Source: an uncultured Sphingomonas sp. (GTDB lineage: Bacteria > Pseudomonadota > Alphaproteobacteria > Sphingomonadales > Sphingomonadaceae). From it: a stretch of DNA of 27,766 nt. The stretch spans positions 1 to 27,766 of the forward strand of contig CAMPIY010000006.1 in assembly GCA_946886645.1 (NCBI GenBank), given 5' to 3'. Positions within the stretch are counted from its first letter, which is position 1, and every line of letters begins with the position of its first letter. A program made the position numbers and the translations under genes. The notes under the pieces were generated by a model, which saw only the letters and a program-made list of their open reading frames with translations, was not told the DNA's origin and searched no databases. Below, piece by piece: positions 1 to 8,379 of the stretch.

Positions 1-668
1 CCAAGTCCAAGAAGAACACTGTCGACCCGGAGCCGATCCTCGACCGCTACGGCGCGGACGCGGTTCGCTGGTTCATGCTGTCCGATTCGCCGCCCGAACG
101 CGACCTCGAATGGTCGGAGAGTGGGATCGAAGGCGCCGCACGTTTCGTCCAACGGGTCTGGCGGCTGGCGATGCGTCCCGGGACCAATGCCGGCGAAGAT
201 CCCGCACTGCTGCGCAAGCTTCATCGCACCATTGCGGCTGTCGGTGAGGCGATTGAAGGACTTCAGTTCAACAAGTCCGTCGCCGCGCTCTATGAGCTGA
301 CCAGTGCGATCGAGAAGGCCAAGCCGTCGGCGACCCGTGACGAGGCGATTCGAACGCTGCTCCTGCTCGTTGCGCCCGGTGCACCGCATCTTGCGGAAGA
401 AGCCTGGGCTGCTCGTGGAGAAAGCACGATGATTGCCGACTCAACCTGGCCGGCATTCGATCCTGCCCTGCTGGTCGACGACGAAGTTACGATCGCGGTC
501 CAGGTCAACGGCAAGCTTCGCGAAACCATGACCGCCCCACGCGGCCTCCCGAAGGAAGAAGCCGAGGCGCGAGCGCTGGCCTTGCCCAAGGTCCGGGCGC
601 AGCTGGGCGACGGCTCGCCCCGCAAGGTGATTGTGGTTCCCGATCGTCTGGTCAATATCGTCGCATGA
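1..668 (+). CDS. leuS: Leucyl-tRNA synthetase, C-terminal part (5' end outside window)
   Basis: Charges tRNA-Leu with leucine in the cytoplasm. The frame is open from base 3 and begins with KSKKN followed by TVDPEPI, which matches the end of the KMSKS signature of class I synthetases. The fragment of about 221 residues therefore runs from the catalytic ATP-binding loop through the helical anticodon-binding domain (residues about 30-140 of the fragment) to the small C-terminal domain with the LeuRS-typical stretch VQVNGKLR. The stop overlaps the lptE start as ATGA, so the two are probably translationally coupled. The leuS-lptE-holA order is common in alphaproteobacteria. Only the 5' truncation by the window edge is unusual. 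Confidence 0.96.
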   Translation, partial: KSKKNTVDPEPILDRYGADAVRWFMLSDSPPERDLEWSESGIEGAARFVQRVWRLAMRPGTNAGEDPALLRKLHRTIAAVGEAIEGLQFNKSVAALYELTSAIEKAKPSATRDEAIRTLLLLVAPGAPHLAEEAWAARGESTMIADSTWPAFDPALLVDDEVTIAVQVNGKLRETMTAPRGLPKEEAEARALALPKVRAQLGDGSPRKVIVVPDRLVNIVA

Positions 669-1159
669 TGCGCGCTCTTGCCCTTGCCGCTCTGCTTGCC
701 CTGGGCGGGTGCGGTCTTCAGCCGATGTATGCCGGTGGTGCGTCGGGAACTGTCGCGACAGGAGTATCGTCGATCCAGGTAGCGCCGATCCCGGAGCGCG
801 CCGGCTGGCTGGTCCGCAATGCGTTGGTCGACCGCCTTGGCGGAGAGTCATCCAGCCCGGCCTATCGGCTCGAGGTGGAGCTTGACGACGATCTCTCCGG
901 CTTCGGCATCCGCGGTGATAGCTCGGTCACCCGCGAGCGGCGGACGCTCCGCGCCCGTTACCGCCTCGTCGAACTGGCGACCGGCCAGGTCGTTCTCGAT
1001 GCGACCGCCGGATCGGACGCCGGAATCGACGTCGTTAGCAGCGAATATGCGACGATAGCAGCAGAGCAGACAGCACAGGAGCGGCTGGCGCTGGTCATCG
1101 CCGATCAAATGGCGTCGCGGCTCGCCCTGTTCATCCGCAACCGCGCCCAAGGCCAATGA
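665..1159 (+). CDS. lptE: LPS-assembly lipoprotein LptE
   Basis: Predicted outer-membrane lipoprotein of 164 residues that would plug and assemble the LptD barrel for LPS export. The N-terminus is a short basic segment, a hydrophobic run and a lipobox LGGC with the acylated cysteine at residue 16, followed by the LQPMYA stretch typical of alphaproteobacterial LptE. The rest is soluble, with the length usual for the family. The start ATG overlaps the leuS stop and the stop overlaps the holA start, both as ATGA, so the gene sits in a tightly coupled trio. Family assignment rests on the lipobox, length and position between leuS and holA, because LptE sequences are poorly conserved. Confidence 0.88.
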   Translation: MMRALALAALLALGGCGLQPMYAGGASGTVATGVSSIQVAPIPERAGWLVRNALVDRLGGESSSPAYRLEVELDDDLSGFGIRGDSSVTRERRTLRARYRLVELATGQVVLDATAGSDAGIDVVSSEYATIAAEQTAQERLALVIADQMASRLALFIRNRAQGQ

Positions 1160-2178
1160 AGGCCGCCAAGGCCGGCCTTGCCAAAGCGCTGGAGCGGCCC
1201 GATCCGGCCGTCCGCTTCTATCTGTTCCATGGGCCGGACGAAGCCGGGTCGCGGGCGCTGGCCGTGCAGTTGCTGCGTGGGCTTGGCAATGCCGAGAAGT
1301 TCATCGTGCTGGGGCAGTCCGTAAAGGCCGATCCCGCGACGCTTGCAGACGAGGCTGGAGCGCTGGCCCTGTTTGGCGGCAAGCGGGCCATCTGGATCGA
1401 ACCCGCCGGCGACGAAATTGCGGACGGCGTCGAGGCCTTACTGGAGGCCCCCGCCAGCGAGAGCGCGGTCATCGCCCTGGCGGGAAGCTTGCGCAAAACG
1501 TCGACGATCCTGAAGCTGGCCGAGGCGCATCCCGCCGCGCTGTCCCACTGCTCTTACGTTCCGGAAGGCCGCGACATGGAGCGTGTCGTCTCGGACCTCG
1601 CGCGCGATGCGGGGTTAAGGGTTACGCCCGACGTAGCGCAGCGGCTGGCTTCGTCCGCCAACAATAATCAGGCGATCGCCGCCCAGGAGCTCGCGAAGTT
1701 CGCGCTTTTCATGCGTGCGGATGCCAGTAGCCCCCGCGACTTGGATCATGCGACGATGGACCTGCTTGGCGCGGACTCGGCGGAAGGCGACCTGATGCGC
1801 CTTGGCGATCTGGCACTGGCAGGCCGCATGGATGAATTGCTCGATGAGCTATCCCGCCTTCCGCACGGCGGATCGGAAGCAGTCCCAATCCTGCGAGCGC
1901 TGCAGCGCCGACTGCTGATGCTAGCTCCGCTTCGCGCCCGGATCGAACGCGGCGAACGGGTTGACGGCGTCATGGCGTCAATGGGCAAAGCCTTGTTCTG
2001 GAAAGATAAACCTTTAATTCAGCGTCTGCTTTCGACCTGGTCGGCGGAGCGGCTGGCGGAGGCTGCTTCGCGCGTGGCGGCGCTGGAGCGGCAGACCATG
2101 CTGATGCCTGTGCCGGACGAAGCGGCGCTGGGCGAGACTCTGGTGACGATTGCCCGTGCCAGCAACCGAGGCCGCTAG
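1156..2178 (+). CDS. holA: DNA polymerase III, delta subunit
   Basis: Delta subunit of the clamp loader, which opens the beta sliding clamp. The 340-residue length fits the family. The N-terminal domain contains the hydrophobic stretch FYLFHGPDEAGS (about residues 21-32) expected for the degenerate AAA+ fold. The C-terminal half has the helical collar domain, including LLGADSAEGDLMRLGDLAL. Position directly after lptE with an ATGA overlap is the standard alphaproteobacterial arrangement. The gene converges on parB, and its TAG stop shares the palindrome CTAG with the parB stop, so no spacer or terminator separates them. Confidence 0.93.
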   Translation: MKAAKAGLAKALERPDPAVRFYLFHGPDEAGSRALAVQLLRGLGNAEKFIVLGQSVKADPATLADEAGALALFGGKRAIWIEPAGDEIADGVEALLEAPASESAVIALAGSLRKTSTILKLAEAHPAALSHCSYVPEGRDMERVVSDLARDAGLRVTPDVAQRLASSANNNQAIAAQELAKFALFMRADASSPRDLDHATMDLLGADSAEGDLMRLGDLALAGRMDELLDELSRLPHGGSEAVPILRALQRRLLMLAPLRARIERGERVDGVMASMGKALFWKDKPLIQRLLSTWSAERLAEAASRVAALERQTMLMPVPDEAALGETLVTIARASNRGR

Positions 2179-3056
2179 ATCGGCTCCCCGCTGAGCCGCT
2201 GGCAGATCAGGTCGAGCTGGTCGAGCGAGCTGTAGTGGAGCACCACCGTTCCGCCGTTTTTGCCGTGAGCGACTTTGACTCGAAGACCGAGCAGGTCGCC
2301 GAGTTGGCGTTCGAGTGCAGCGAGATCGGCGTCGACCGGTCGCTGGCTGCGTTCGACGGCTCTCGCGATGTCCCGGCCTGCGCCCGGCTTCACCTGCTTG
2401 GCAAGCTGCTCCGCCTGACGAACGGAAAGGCCGTTTTTGGCGATTTCCTGGGCCAATTGCTCGGGCTCGGGCGAAGTCAGGATGGCGCGCGCGTGCCCCA
2501 TGCTGATATCGCCTCGCAACAGCATTTCCTTGACGCTGTTGGGCAAGGCAAGCAGGCGGAGGAGATTGGCGACATGGCTGCGGGACTTGCCGACGATCTT
2601 GGCGACCGCGTCCTGGCCGTGTCCGAATCGGCCGATCAATTGCCGATAGCCCTCGGCTTCCTCGATCGCGTTCAGGTCTTCGCGTTGGATATTCTCGATC
2701 AGCGCGATCTCGGCCGTGACCGATTCGTCGAAATCCCGCACGATGGCCGGAATCTGGTGGAGCTGCGCCTTCTGTGCGGCCCGCCAACGCCGCTCTCCGG
2801 CGATGATCTCGAAACCCTCGTCAATCGCGCGCACCAGGATCGGCTGCAGGATACCCCGCTCGACAATTGAAGCGGTCAGCTCGGCAAGCGCATCATCGTC
2901 GAAATTCTTCCGCGGTTGCAATGGGTTGGGGCGAATTCGCCCGATCTCGATCGCCCGCACTCCCCCCGCGGATACCGTTCCTTCCGCTTTGGGCGGTCGA
3001 ACCGCCTCGTCGATCAGAGCGCTGAGACCCCTGCCCAGCCCGGTGGCCTTTTTCAT
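2175..3056 (-). CDS. parB: Chromosome-partitioning protein ParB (parS-binding CTPase)
   Basis: Binds parS sites, spreads as a CTP-dependent clamp and acts with ParA to segregate newly replicated origins. I chose the ATG at 3056 (MKKATGLGRGLSALI) because this is the conserved ParB N-terminus and because it overlaps the parA stop as ATGA. The open frame extends 26 codons further upstream, but only inside parA. The 293-residue product shows the ParB/Srx CTP-binding box GERRWRA (about 87-93), the ENIQR motif (about 121-125), a helix-turn-helix (about 149-170) and a C-terminal dimerisation region. Two parS palindromes lie 1.3 and 3.2 kb away in the same operon. Confidence 0.96.
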   Translation of the reverse strand: MKKATGLGRGLSALIDEAVRPPKAEGTVSAGGVRAIEIGRIRPNPLQPRKNFDDDALAELTASIVERGILQPILVRAIDEGFEIIAGERRWRAAQKAQLHQIPAIVRDFDESVTAEIALIENIQREDLNAIEEAEGYRQLIGRFGHGQDAVAKIVGKSRSHVANLLRLLALPNSVKEMLLRGDISMGHARAILTSPEPEQLAQEIAKNGLSVRQAEQLAKQVKPGAGRDIARAVERSQRPVDADLAALERQLGDLLGLRVKVAHGKNGGTVVLHYSSLDQLDLICQRLSGEPI

Positions 3057-3838
3057 GCCGCCTCCGCGGTCAATCGGGGCAGCCGGGCCATGATTTCGCG
3101 AGCCAGACGAATATAGGCTTCTGAACCCGGGCATTTAAGATCGTAGATCAAGGCCGGCAATCCGTGGCTCGGCGCTTCCGACAGCCGGACGTTGCGGGGG
3201 ACGACGGTGTCGAACACTGCAGTTCCAAGGCACGCCCGGACGTCCTCCGCTACCTGCTGGGAAAGATTATTGCGGCGATCGAACATCGTCAGCGCGACAC
3301 CGAGGATCGACAATTCGGGGTTGAAGGCGACGCGGATGCGTTCGACCGTCTGGAGCAGCTGGCTGAGGCCCTCCAGCGCAAAGAATTCGCACTGGAGCGG
3401 AACCAGCAACTGCCGCGAGGCAACCAAGGCATTGACTGTCAGGAGACCCAGCGACGGCGGGCAATCCAGCAGACATATGTCCCATCGCCCCTGTGGAACC
3501 TCGTCGAACGCCTGGGCAAGTCGGTGCGTCCGGTCGTCCATCCCGACCATCTCCACCTCAGCCCCCGACAGATCGACCGTCGCCGGCACCAAATCGAGCC
3601 GCGGAACCTTGGTCGCGACCGAAGCCTCGACGATCGTCGCATCCCCGATCAGCACGTCATAGCTGGATCGGTCCCGAGCCGCCTGTCCGATGCCGAGGCC
3701 CGTCGAGGCGTTCCCCTGGGGATCGAGGTCGACCAGCAGCACCTTCCAGCCGATCGCCGCAAGCGCCGTCGCAAGGTTGATCGCAGTGGTGGTCTTCCCC
3801 ACCCCGCCCTTCTGGTTGGCGACAGCGACGCGGATCAT
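3053..3838 (-). CDS. parA: Chromosome-partitioning ATPase ParA (Soj family)
   Basis: Walker-type ATPase that drives ParB-parS complexes along the nucleoid. The 261-residue product opens with the deviant Walker A motif KGGVGKTTT at residues 10-18, followed by VLLVDLDPQGNAS (switch I region) and LLDCPPSLGLLTVNAL (Walker B region). The length is usual for chromosomal ParA. The start overlaps the rsmG stop and the stop overlaps the parB start, both as ATGA, giving a mnmG-rsmG-parA-parB translation chain. The association with parS and the probable origin supports a chromosomal rather than plasmid role. Confidence 0.97.
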   Translation of the reverse strand: MIRVAVANQKGGVGKTTTAINLATALAAIGWKVLLVDLDPQGNASTGLGIGQAARDRSSYDVLIGDATIVEASVATKVPRLDLVPATVDLSGAEVEMVGMDDRTHRLAQAFDEVPQGRWDICLLDCPPSLGLLTVNALVASRQLLVPLQCEFFALEGLSQLLQTVERIRVAFNPELSILGVALTMFDRRNNLSQQVAEDVRACLGTAVFDTVVPRNVRLSEAPSHGLPALIYDLKCPGSEAYIRLAREIMARLPRLTAEAA

Positions 3839-4449
3839 CTTTTCCCCCTACGCCTGACATGATCCGCGACGACGATCGCCGCCAGTTCATGGGTCTGGCT
3901 CGGAACCAGCCGAAAGCTACCCTGCCACGTCCGGCGGGCGTCATCCAGTTCCGATTTCACCGTTTCACCCTTGGGAAGTATCCATTTCGTCCCGTCGCGA
4001 GCCAGATGGGCGGTGATCGTCAGCAACTTGTCCAGCCGGGCGACCGCGCGGGCAGTGATGAAGTCGAATTTGCCCTCAATCTGTTCGGCCTTGCATTGGC
4101 GAACCTCCACTTGCGCCAGGCCGAGCGCGCCAATGGCCTTTTCCAGAAATTCGGCTCGAAGCCGCCGCGGCTCGACGAGGGTCATGGGCCTGCCACCGAG
4201 AATCGCGATCACCATTCCAGGAAGGCCCGGGCCGGATCCAATGTCGCACCAGCTTCCCCTCCCCTCCGCCAGTCCGAGAAGCTGGGCGCCGTCGAGAATA
4301 TGGCGGTTCCACAACTCCGGAACGCTGGCGGGACTGAGCAAATTTTGGCGGGCATTTTCAGCAATGAGGAGTTCAGTAAAGGCCGTCAGCCGCTCGAATG
4401 TTTCACGTGAAACATCTCGGCCCGCAGCAATAGCCAAGCGGTCAATCAT
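3835..4449 (-). CDS. rsmG: 16S rRNA (guanine-N7) methyltransferase RsmG (GidB)
   Basis: SAM-dependent enzyme that makes the m7G modification in the 530 loop of 16S rRNA. The 204-residue product contains the SAM-binding segment [12 protein letters not shown] (about 68-79). Residues 13-17 read VSRET, and these codons are the core of a perfect parS palindrome (4399-4414), so the gene carries a centromere site inside its coding sequence. The start overlaps the mnmG stop as ATGA and the stop overlaps the parA start as ATGA. The VSRET peptide is seen in many RsmG proteins next to parAB, so the dual use appears conserved. Confidence 0.96.
   Translation of the reverse strand: MIDRLAIAAGRDVSRETFERLTAFTELLIAENARQNLLSPASVPELWNRHILDGAQLLGLAEGRGSWCDIGSGPGLPGMVIAILGGRPMTLVEPRRLRAEFLEKAIGALGLAQVEVRQCKAEQIEGKFDFITARAVARLDKLLTITAHLARDGTKWILPKGETVKSELDDARRTWQGSFRLVPSQTHELAAIVVADHVRRRGKR
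4399..4414. other. parS centromere site 1 (inside rsmG)
   Basis: A perfect 16-base palindrome TGTTTCACGTGAAACA, which matches the widely conserved bacterial parS consensus recognised by ParB. It lies within codons 12-17 of rsmG, about 1.3 kb upstream of parB and about 7.7 kb from the origin candidate at 12.05-12.35 kb. Confidence 0.96.
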
Positions 4450-6248
4450 GTAGCGGCGCGGGCCAGCGCAAAATGAAGCGCGGACAACGCCGCCGGGGTG
4501 ACTCCGGACACCCGCGCCGCCTGGTCTAGGCTCGACGGTCCGGAAGCCTCCAGCCGCTCCCTCATCTCGTTGGACAGGCCCGGCACCCGCGAAAATTCGA
4601 AATCACTGGGGATCACCACGGCGCGGTCACGCGAACGCGCATTCAACTCTTCGCGCTGGCGTTCGAGATATGGTGCATAGATCGCATCGTAGAGCGCCTC
4701 TTCCGACGCAGGCCCTGCCGGCAGCTTGTCGAAAACCGCCTGAAAGGCATCTTCGCGGCGCGCCCACTCACCCAGCGGCTTTCGCGCCACTTCAGCCAAG
4801 CCCAGCTCCGGCCCCGTTGCCGTGCCTTCCAACAGATCCGTTGCCACTTCCTTCGACTGGAGATGGTCGCGCGCCAAGGCGAGCTGATCCGGCGAAAGTG
4901 CCCCGATTTCCATCGCCAGAGGGGCAAGCCGCGAAACTGCATTGTCTGCTCTGAGATGCAGCCGATACTCGGACCGAGCCGTCAGCATACGATAAGGCTC
5001 GGATACGCCCTGGATTGTCAGATCGTCGACCATGACGCCAATATAACTGGACCCACGATCGAAATGCGCTTCCGCTTTGCCCAGTGCCCGCGCCGCCGCA
5101 TTCAGCCCGGCAACCAGTCCTTGTGCGGCCGCCTCCTCGTAGCCGGTAGTGCCATTGAGCTGGCCGGCGAAGAACAGTCCCGAGACTTCCCGATGCTCGA
5201 GCGTGGGCCGAAGGCGCCGGGGATCGGCATATTCATACTCGACCGCATAGCCCGGCTGGGCAATGTCCGCCCGCTCGAGGCCCTCAATGCTCCGCACCAG
5301 CTCAACCTGCACATCGATCGGCAGCGACGTTGAAATACCGTTTGGATAGACAAGCGGCGTGTCGAGTCCCTCCGGCTCCAGGAATATCTGGTGCCCATCG
5401 CGATCCCCGAAGCGATGAACCTTGTCCTCGATGGAGGGGCAATAGCGCGGGCCCCGCCCCTCGATAGCGCCGGCGAACAAGGGTGATCGCCCCAAGCCAG
5501 CGCGGATGACGTCATGACTTCGCCGATTCGTTCGCGTTATTGCGCAGGCCAACTGCGGTCGAGGAAAAGGATTGGATGCGAGTGCAATGGTCCAAGGCTC
5601 GGGGTCGCTGGACTGTGGCGAAGTCCTCGACCAATCGATTGTTCGGCCATCGAGCCTCGGCGGCGTCCCTGTCTTAAGTCGCCCCTCTGCAAGTCCGAGC
5701 TCGCGGACCTGATCGGCCAGGGCACCGGCCGCCTTTGCGCCTTGTCGACCGCCAGTCCAGCGCTCCTCGCCACGAAACATGGTCGCGCCCAGGAAGGTCC
5801 CCGTTGCCAGCACGACGACGGGCGCGTCGATAGACTGTCCGTCGCTCAACTCGACACCTCGGATTCGCCCGCCTTGAAGCCGCAAGCCGATGGCCTCGCC
5901 GATAATCAACTCTATCCCGGCCGCCGAAACCAGACCCGAGATCGCCTTTCGGTACAGCTTCCGATCCGCTTGGACACGCGGACCGCGCACGGCCGGCCCC
6001 TTGCTGGCATTCAGCATCCGGCGATGAATGGCAGCGCGATCCGCGGCACGGGCCATGACGCCGCCCATTGCATCGATCTCGCGGACGAGATGCCCCTTGC
6101 CGACACCCCCGATCGAAGGATTGCAGGACATGGCGCCCAAGTCATCCGCCCGAAAGCTGATCAAGCCCACGCGCGCGCCACGCCGGGCCGCGGCACAGGC
6201 CGCTTCGCACCCGGCATGACCGGCTCCAATTACGAGCACATCAAACAT
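4446..6248 (-). CDS. mnmG: tRNA uridine-5-carboxymethylaminomethyl modification enzyme MnmG (GidA)
   Basis: FAD-dependent partner of MnmE that makes cmnm5U at the wobble position of tRNAs. The chosen start gives [17 protein letters not shown], where GAGHAG is the Rossmann FAD-binding motif and the normal N-terminus of the family, for 600 residues in all. The in-frame ATG at 6260 would add four residues and cannot be excluded. The longer open frame further upstream runs through parS site 2 and into mnmE and is not a real extension. Internal family stretches include [19 protein letters not shown] and LKTGTPPRL. The stop overlaps the rsmG start as ATGA. Confidence 0.95.
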   Translation of the reverse strand: MFDVLVIGAGHAGCEAACAAARRGARVGLISFRADDLGAMSCNPSIGGVGKGHLVREIDAMGGVMARAADRAAIHRRMLNASKGPAVRGPRVQADRKLYRKAISGLVSAAGIELIIGEAIGLRLQGGRIRGVELSDGQSIDAPVVVLATGTFLGATMFRGEERWTGGRQGAKAAGALADQVRELGLAEGRLKTGTPPRLDGRTIDWSRTSPQSSDPEPWTIALASNPFPRPQLACAITRTNRRSHDVIRAGLGRSPLFAGAIEGRGPRYCPSIEDKVHRFGDRDGHQIFLEPEGLDTPLVYPNGISTSLPIDVQVELVRSIEGLERADIAQPGYAVEYEYADPRRLRPTLEHREVSGLFFAGQLNGTTGYEEAAAQGLVAGLNAAARALGKAEAHFDRGSSYIGVMVDDLTIQGVSEPYRMLTARSEYRLHLRADNAVSRLAPLAMEIGALSPDQLALARDHLQSKEVATDLLEGTATGPELGLAEVARKPLGEWARREDAFQAVFDKLPAGPASEEALYDAIYAPYLERQREELNARSRDRAVVIPSDFEFSRVPGLSNEMRERLEASGPSSLDQAARVSGVTPAALSALHFALARAAT

Positions 6249-6293
6249 CGTGCTGCCCATACAGGCCGTCTCGGCGCGGTTCAACGCGCGGGA

Positions 6294-6309
6294 TGTTTCA
6301 CGTGAAACG
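6294..6309. other. parS centromere site 2 (mnmE-mnmG junction)
   Basis: TGTTTCACGTGAAACG matches 15 of 16 bases of the perfect parS palindrome at 4399-4414. It lies in the 61-base gap between mnmE and mnmG, directly against the mnmE TAG stop (6310-6312). It is about 5.8 kb from the origin candidate and 1.9 kb from site 1. ParB would be expected to nucleate here as well. Confidence 0.9.
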
Positions 6310-7593
6310 CTATTTTCCCAAGCAGAAGCGACTGAAAAGCGCGTCCAGAAGTTCTTCGACACCGGCTCTACCGCTGATTTGGTCAACCGCCATCCGGGCA
6401 ATGCGGAGTTCTTCGGCAATTAACAGCGGATCCGAGAGGGCAGCTCCTCGTCGCAAGGCCGCCCGCATTTGGCCGAGCAGGTCATGCTGGCGGCGATCAA
6501 GCGCGATCTCGTCATCCTTCGGAATTAGGCCACCGGCGCGTTCGACCAGCAACTCCGACAAGATGTGGAGTCCGGAACCGGTAATGGAAGACACTGCCAC
6601 GTCGGCTTGCGATTCCGGGCGCTGACCCAAATCGGCCTTCGCACTGATAAGAATTACGGCGGGATGGGGTGGACGCTCATCCGGTGGCCCCAGCCACAAA
6701 ATGATATCCGCGCGCTGTACTTCGCCACGGGCCCGCTCGATTCCGATCGCCTCCACCTCATCGCTCGAGTGCCGCAGGCCGGCCGTATCCACCAGCAGGA
6801 ACGGAATCCCTCCGATCGCGAGCGGGACTTCGATGACGTCGCGCGTGGTGCCCGGAACCGGGGTGACGATCGCTCGCTCCTCGCGCGCCAAAGCATTGAT
6901 CAAGCTTGATTTTCCAGCATTCGGCGGTCCGGCAGCCACAACCCGGATGCCGTTCCGGAGCGGCTCGATGCGGGGTCCATCGACCAGCGTCGAAATCTCG
7001 TCGGCAATTTGGCCCATGGGCGCGCCAAAATCGAAACGCTCGGCGGCATCTCCTTCATCCACGTAATCGATCGCAAGTTCAGCCTGCCCCGAAAGGGCGA
7101 GCAGGGACTCCCGCCAACCGTCCAGGCGCCTCCGAAGCGAACCCGCGGCGCGGATCATGGCGGACCTGCGTTGGAGTTCAGTTTCCGCCGCCAAAAGGTC
7201 GGCTAGGCCCTCCGCCTCGGTCAAGTCGATACGGCCGTTGGCCAGGGCACGGCGGGTAAATTCGCCTGGCTCGGCGAGGCGGTATCCGTCCAGCGACCCG
7301 AGCGCCCGGAGAACCGCGTCGACCACCGCCCGGCCACCATGGCATTGAAATTCAACGATATCTTCGCCTGTCGCGCTTGCCGGCGCATCGAAGCGCAGAA
7401 CCAGCGCCTCGTCGATCACAGCTTCCGTCGCGGGATCGATCAATGTCCGGAGCACTGGCTTGCGCGGCGGCGGAAGCCCGCCGGCCAGGCGAAGCGCGGA
7501 CTGCCGAGCCTGCGGCCCACTGACCCGAACAATGGCGATGGCGGCAGGAGGCCGACCGCTCGCCAATGCATAGATGGTATCTCCGGCGCTCAC
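6310..7593 (-). CDS. mnmE: tRNA modification GTPase MnmE (TrmE)
   Basis: GTPase that works with MnmG on the tRNA wobble uridine. The start codon is GTG at 7593. An in-frame stop lies two codons upstream and the resulting N-terminus [12 protein letters not shown] aligns with the family's usual N-terminus, so the GTG is well supported although I see no clear Shine-Dalgarno sequence. The folate-binding N-terminal domain is followed by helical segments and an inserted G domain with the P-loop GPPNAGKSS (about 222-230) and DTAGLRHS. The protein ends in FCLGK, the cysteine-containing C-terminus required for activity. It has 427 residues, normal for alphaproteobacteria. Confidence 0.96.
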   Translation of the reverse strand: MSAGDTIYALASGRPPAAIAIVRVSGPQARQSALRLAGGLPPPRKPVLRTLIDPATEAVIDEALVLRFDAPASATGEDIVEFQCHGGRAVVDAVLRALGSLDGYRLAEPGEFTRRALANGRIDLTEAEGLADLLAAETELQRRSAMIRAAGSLRRRLDGWRESLLALSGQAELAIDYVDEGDAAERFDFGAPMGQIADEISTLVDGPRIEPLRNGIRVVAAGPPNAGKSSLINALAREERAIVTPVPGTTRDVIEVPLAIGGIPFLLVDTAGLRHSSDEVEAIGIERARGEVQRADIILWLGPPDERPPHPAVILISAKADLGQRPESQADVAVSSITGSGLHILSELLVERAGGLIPKDDEIALDRRQHDLLGQMRAALRRGAALSDPLLIAEELRIARMAVDQISGRAGVEELLDALFSRFCLGK

Positions 7594-7621
7594 CGATCAG
7601 GAGGCCGCACGTAGACACCGG

Positions 7622-8350
7622 TCAATGCGCGGCGGCGAAGACCGGCCACCCCAGCACCGGTGCCACGTCATGCCACCCGTCCCAGATCATCTTGAGCGCG
7701 ACCCACAGGATGACGGCGAGGCCGAGATAGGCGATCCAGCGATAGCGCTCGATATATTTGGCGATGGCGTTGGCGGCGATGCCCATCAGCGCGACGGCAG
7801 CGATGAGGCCCACGATCAGGATGCCGGGATGCTCACGCGCCGCGCCGGCGACCGCGAGGACGTTATCGAGGCTCATGCTGACGTCGGCCAGTGCAACGGC
7901 CCATGCGGCTGAGGCGAAGCTTTTGGCGGGCTTCAGGCCACTATGCTCGTCGCCGACAATTTCCTCCGACCCACTAGACTCACCTGCATGGCGAAGCTCG
8001 CGCCACATCTTCCATGACACCCACAGCAGCAGCAGGCCGCCAGCAAGGATCAGTCCGACGATCTGCAGCAGCTGTGACACGATCAGAGCAAAGAAGATTC
8101 GAAGGACGAGGGCCGCGAGCACACCGAGCAGAATGACCTTCCGCCGTTGTTCCGCCGGCAGGCCGGCAGCGAGCGCACCGACGACGATCGCATTGTCGCC
8201 CGCCAGCACCAGGTCGATCATCAACACCTGGACCAGCGCCGCCAGCGCACCCGGCTGGTCGAGGTTCGAAAAATCCTGGATAATCGACGCCCAGATATCG
8301 CCGGGCGAACCCAGGCCCGTCGCCGCCGCAGCCAACATCAGTTCGAACAT
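7622..8350 (-). CDS. TerC-family integral membrane protein, copy 1
   Basis: A polytopic inner-membrane protein of 242 residues with about seven hydrophobic segments. The TerC signature occurs as two half-repeats, each with an acidic residue pattern inside a membrane segment: DLVLAGDNAIVVG in the first half and DVSMSLDNVLAVAG in the second, separated by a charged cytoplasmic or periplasmic loop. TerC/YjbE-type proteins are linked to metal-ion export (for example manganese, for some members) or membrane stress, but the substrate here cannot be told from sequence. It lies 29 bases downstream of a close paralog and 28 bases upstream of mnmE on the same strand, so all may be co-transcribed. Confidence 0.88.
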   Translation of the reverse strand: MFELMLAAAATGLGSPGDIWASIIQDFSNLDQPGALAALVQVLMIDLVLAGDNAIVVGALAAGLPAEQRRKVILLGVLAALVLRIFFALIVSQLLQIVGLILAGGLLLLWVSWKMWRELRHAGESSGSEEIVGDEHSGLKPAKSFASAAWAVALADVSMSLDNVLAVAGAAREHPGILIVGLIAAVALMGIAANAIAKYIERYRWIAYLGLAVILWVALKMIWDGWHDVAPVLGWPVFAAAH

Positions 8351-8379
8351 CGGATCACCCTATGAAATGGAGATTTCGC

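Noticed and set aside
6249..6419. N-terminal extension of MnmG by 57 residues
   Set aside because: It would run through parS site 2 and into mnmE; the family N-terminus with the FAD-binding motif begins at 6248.
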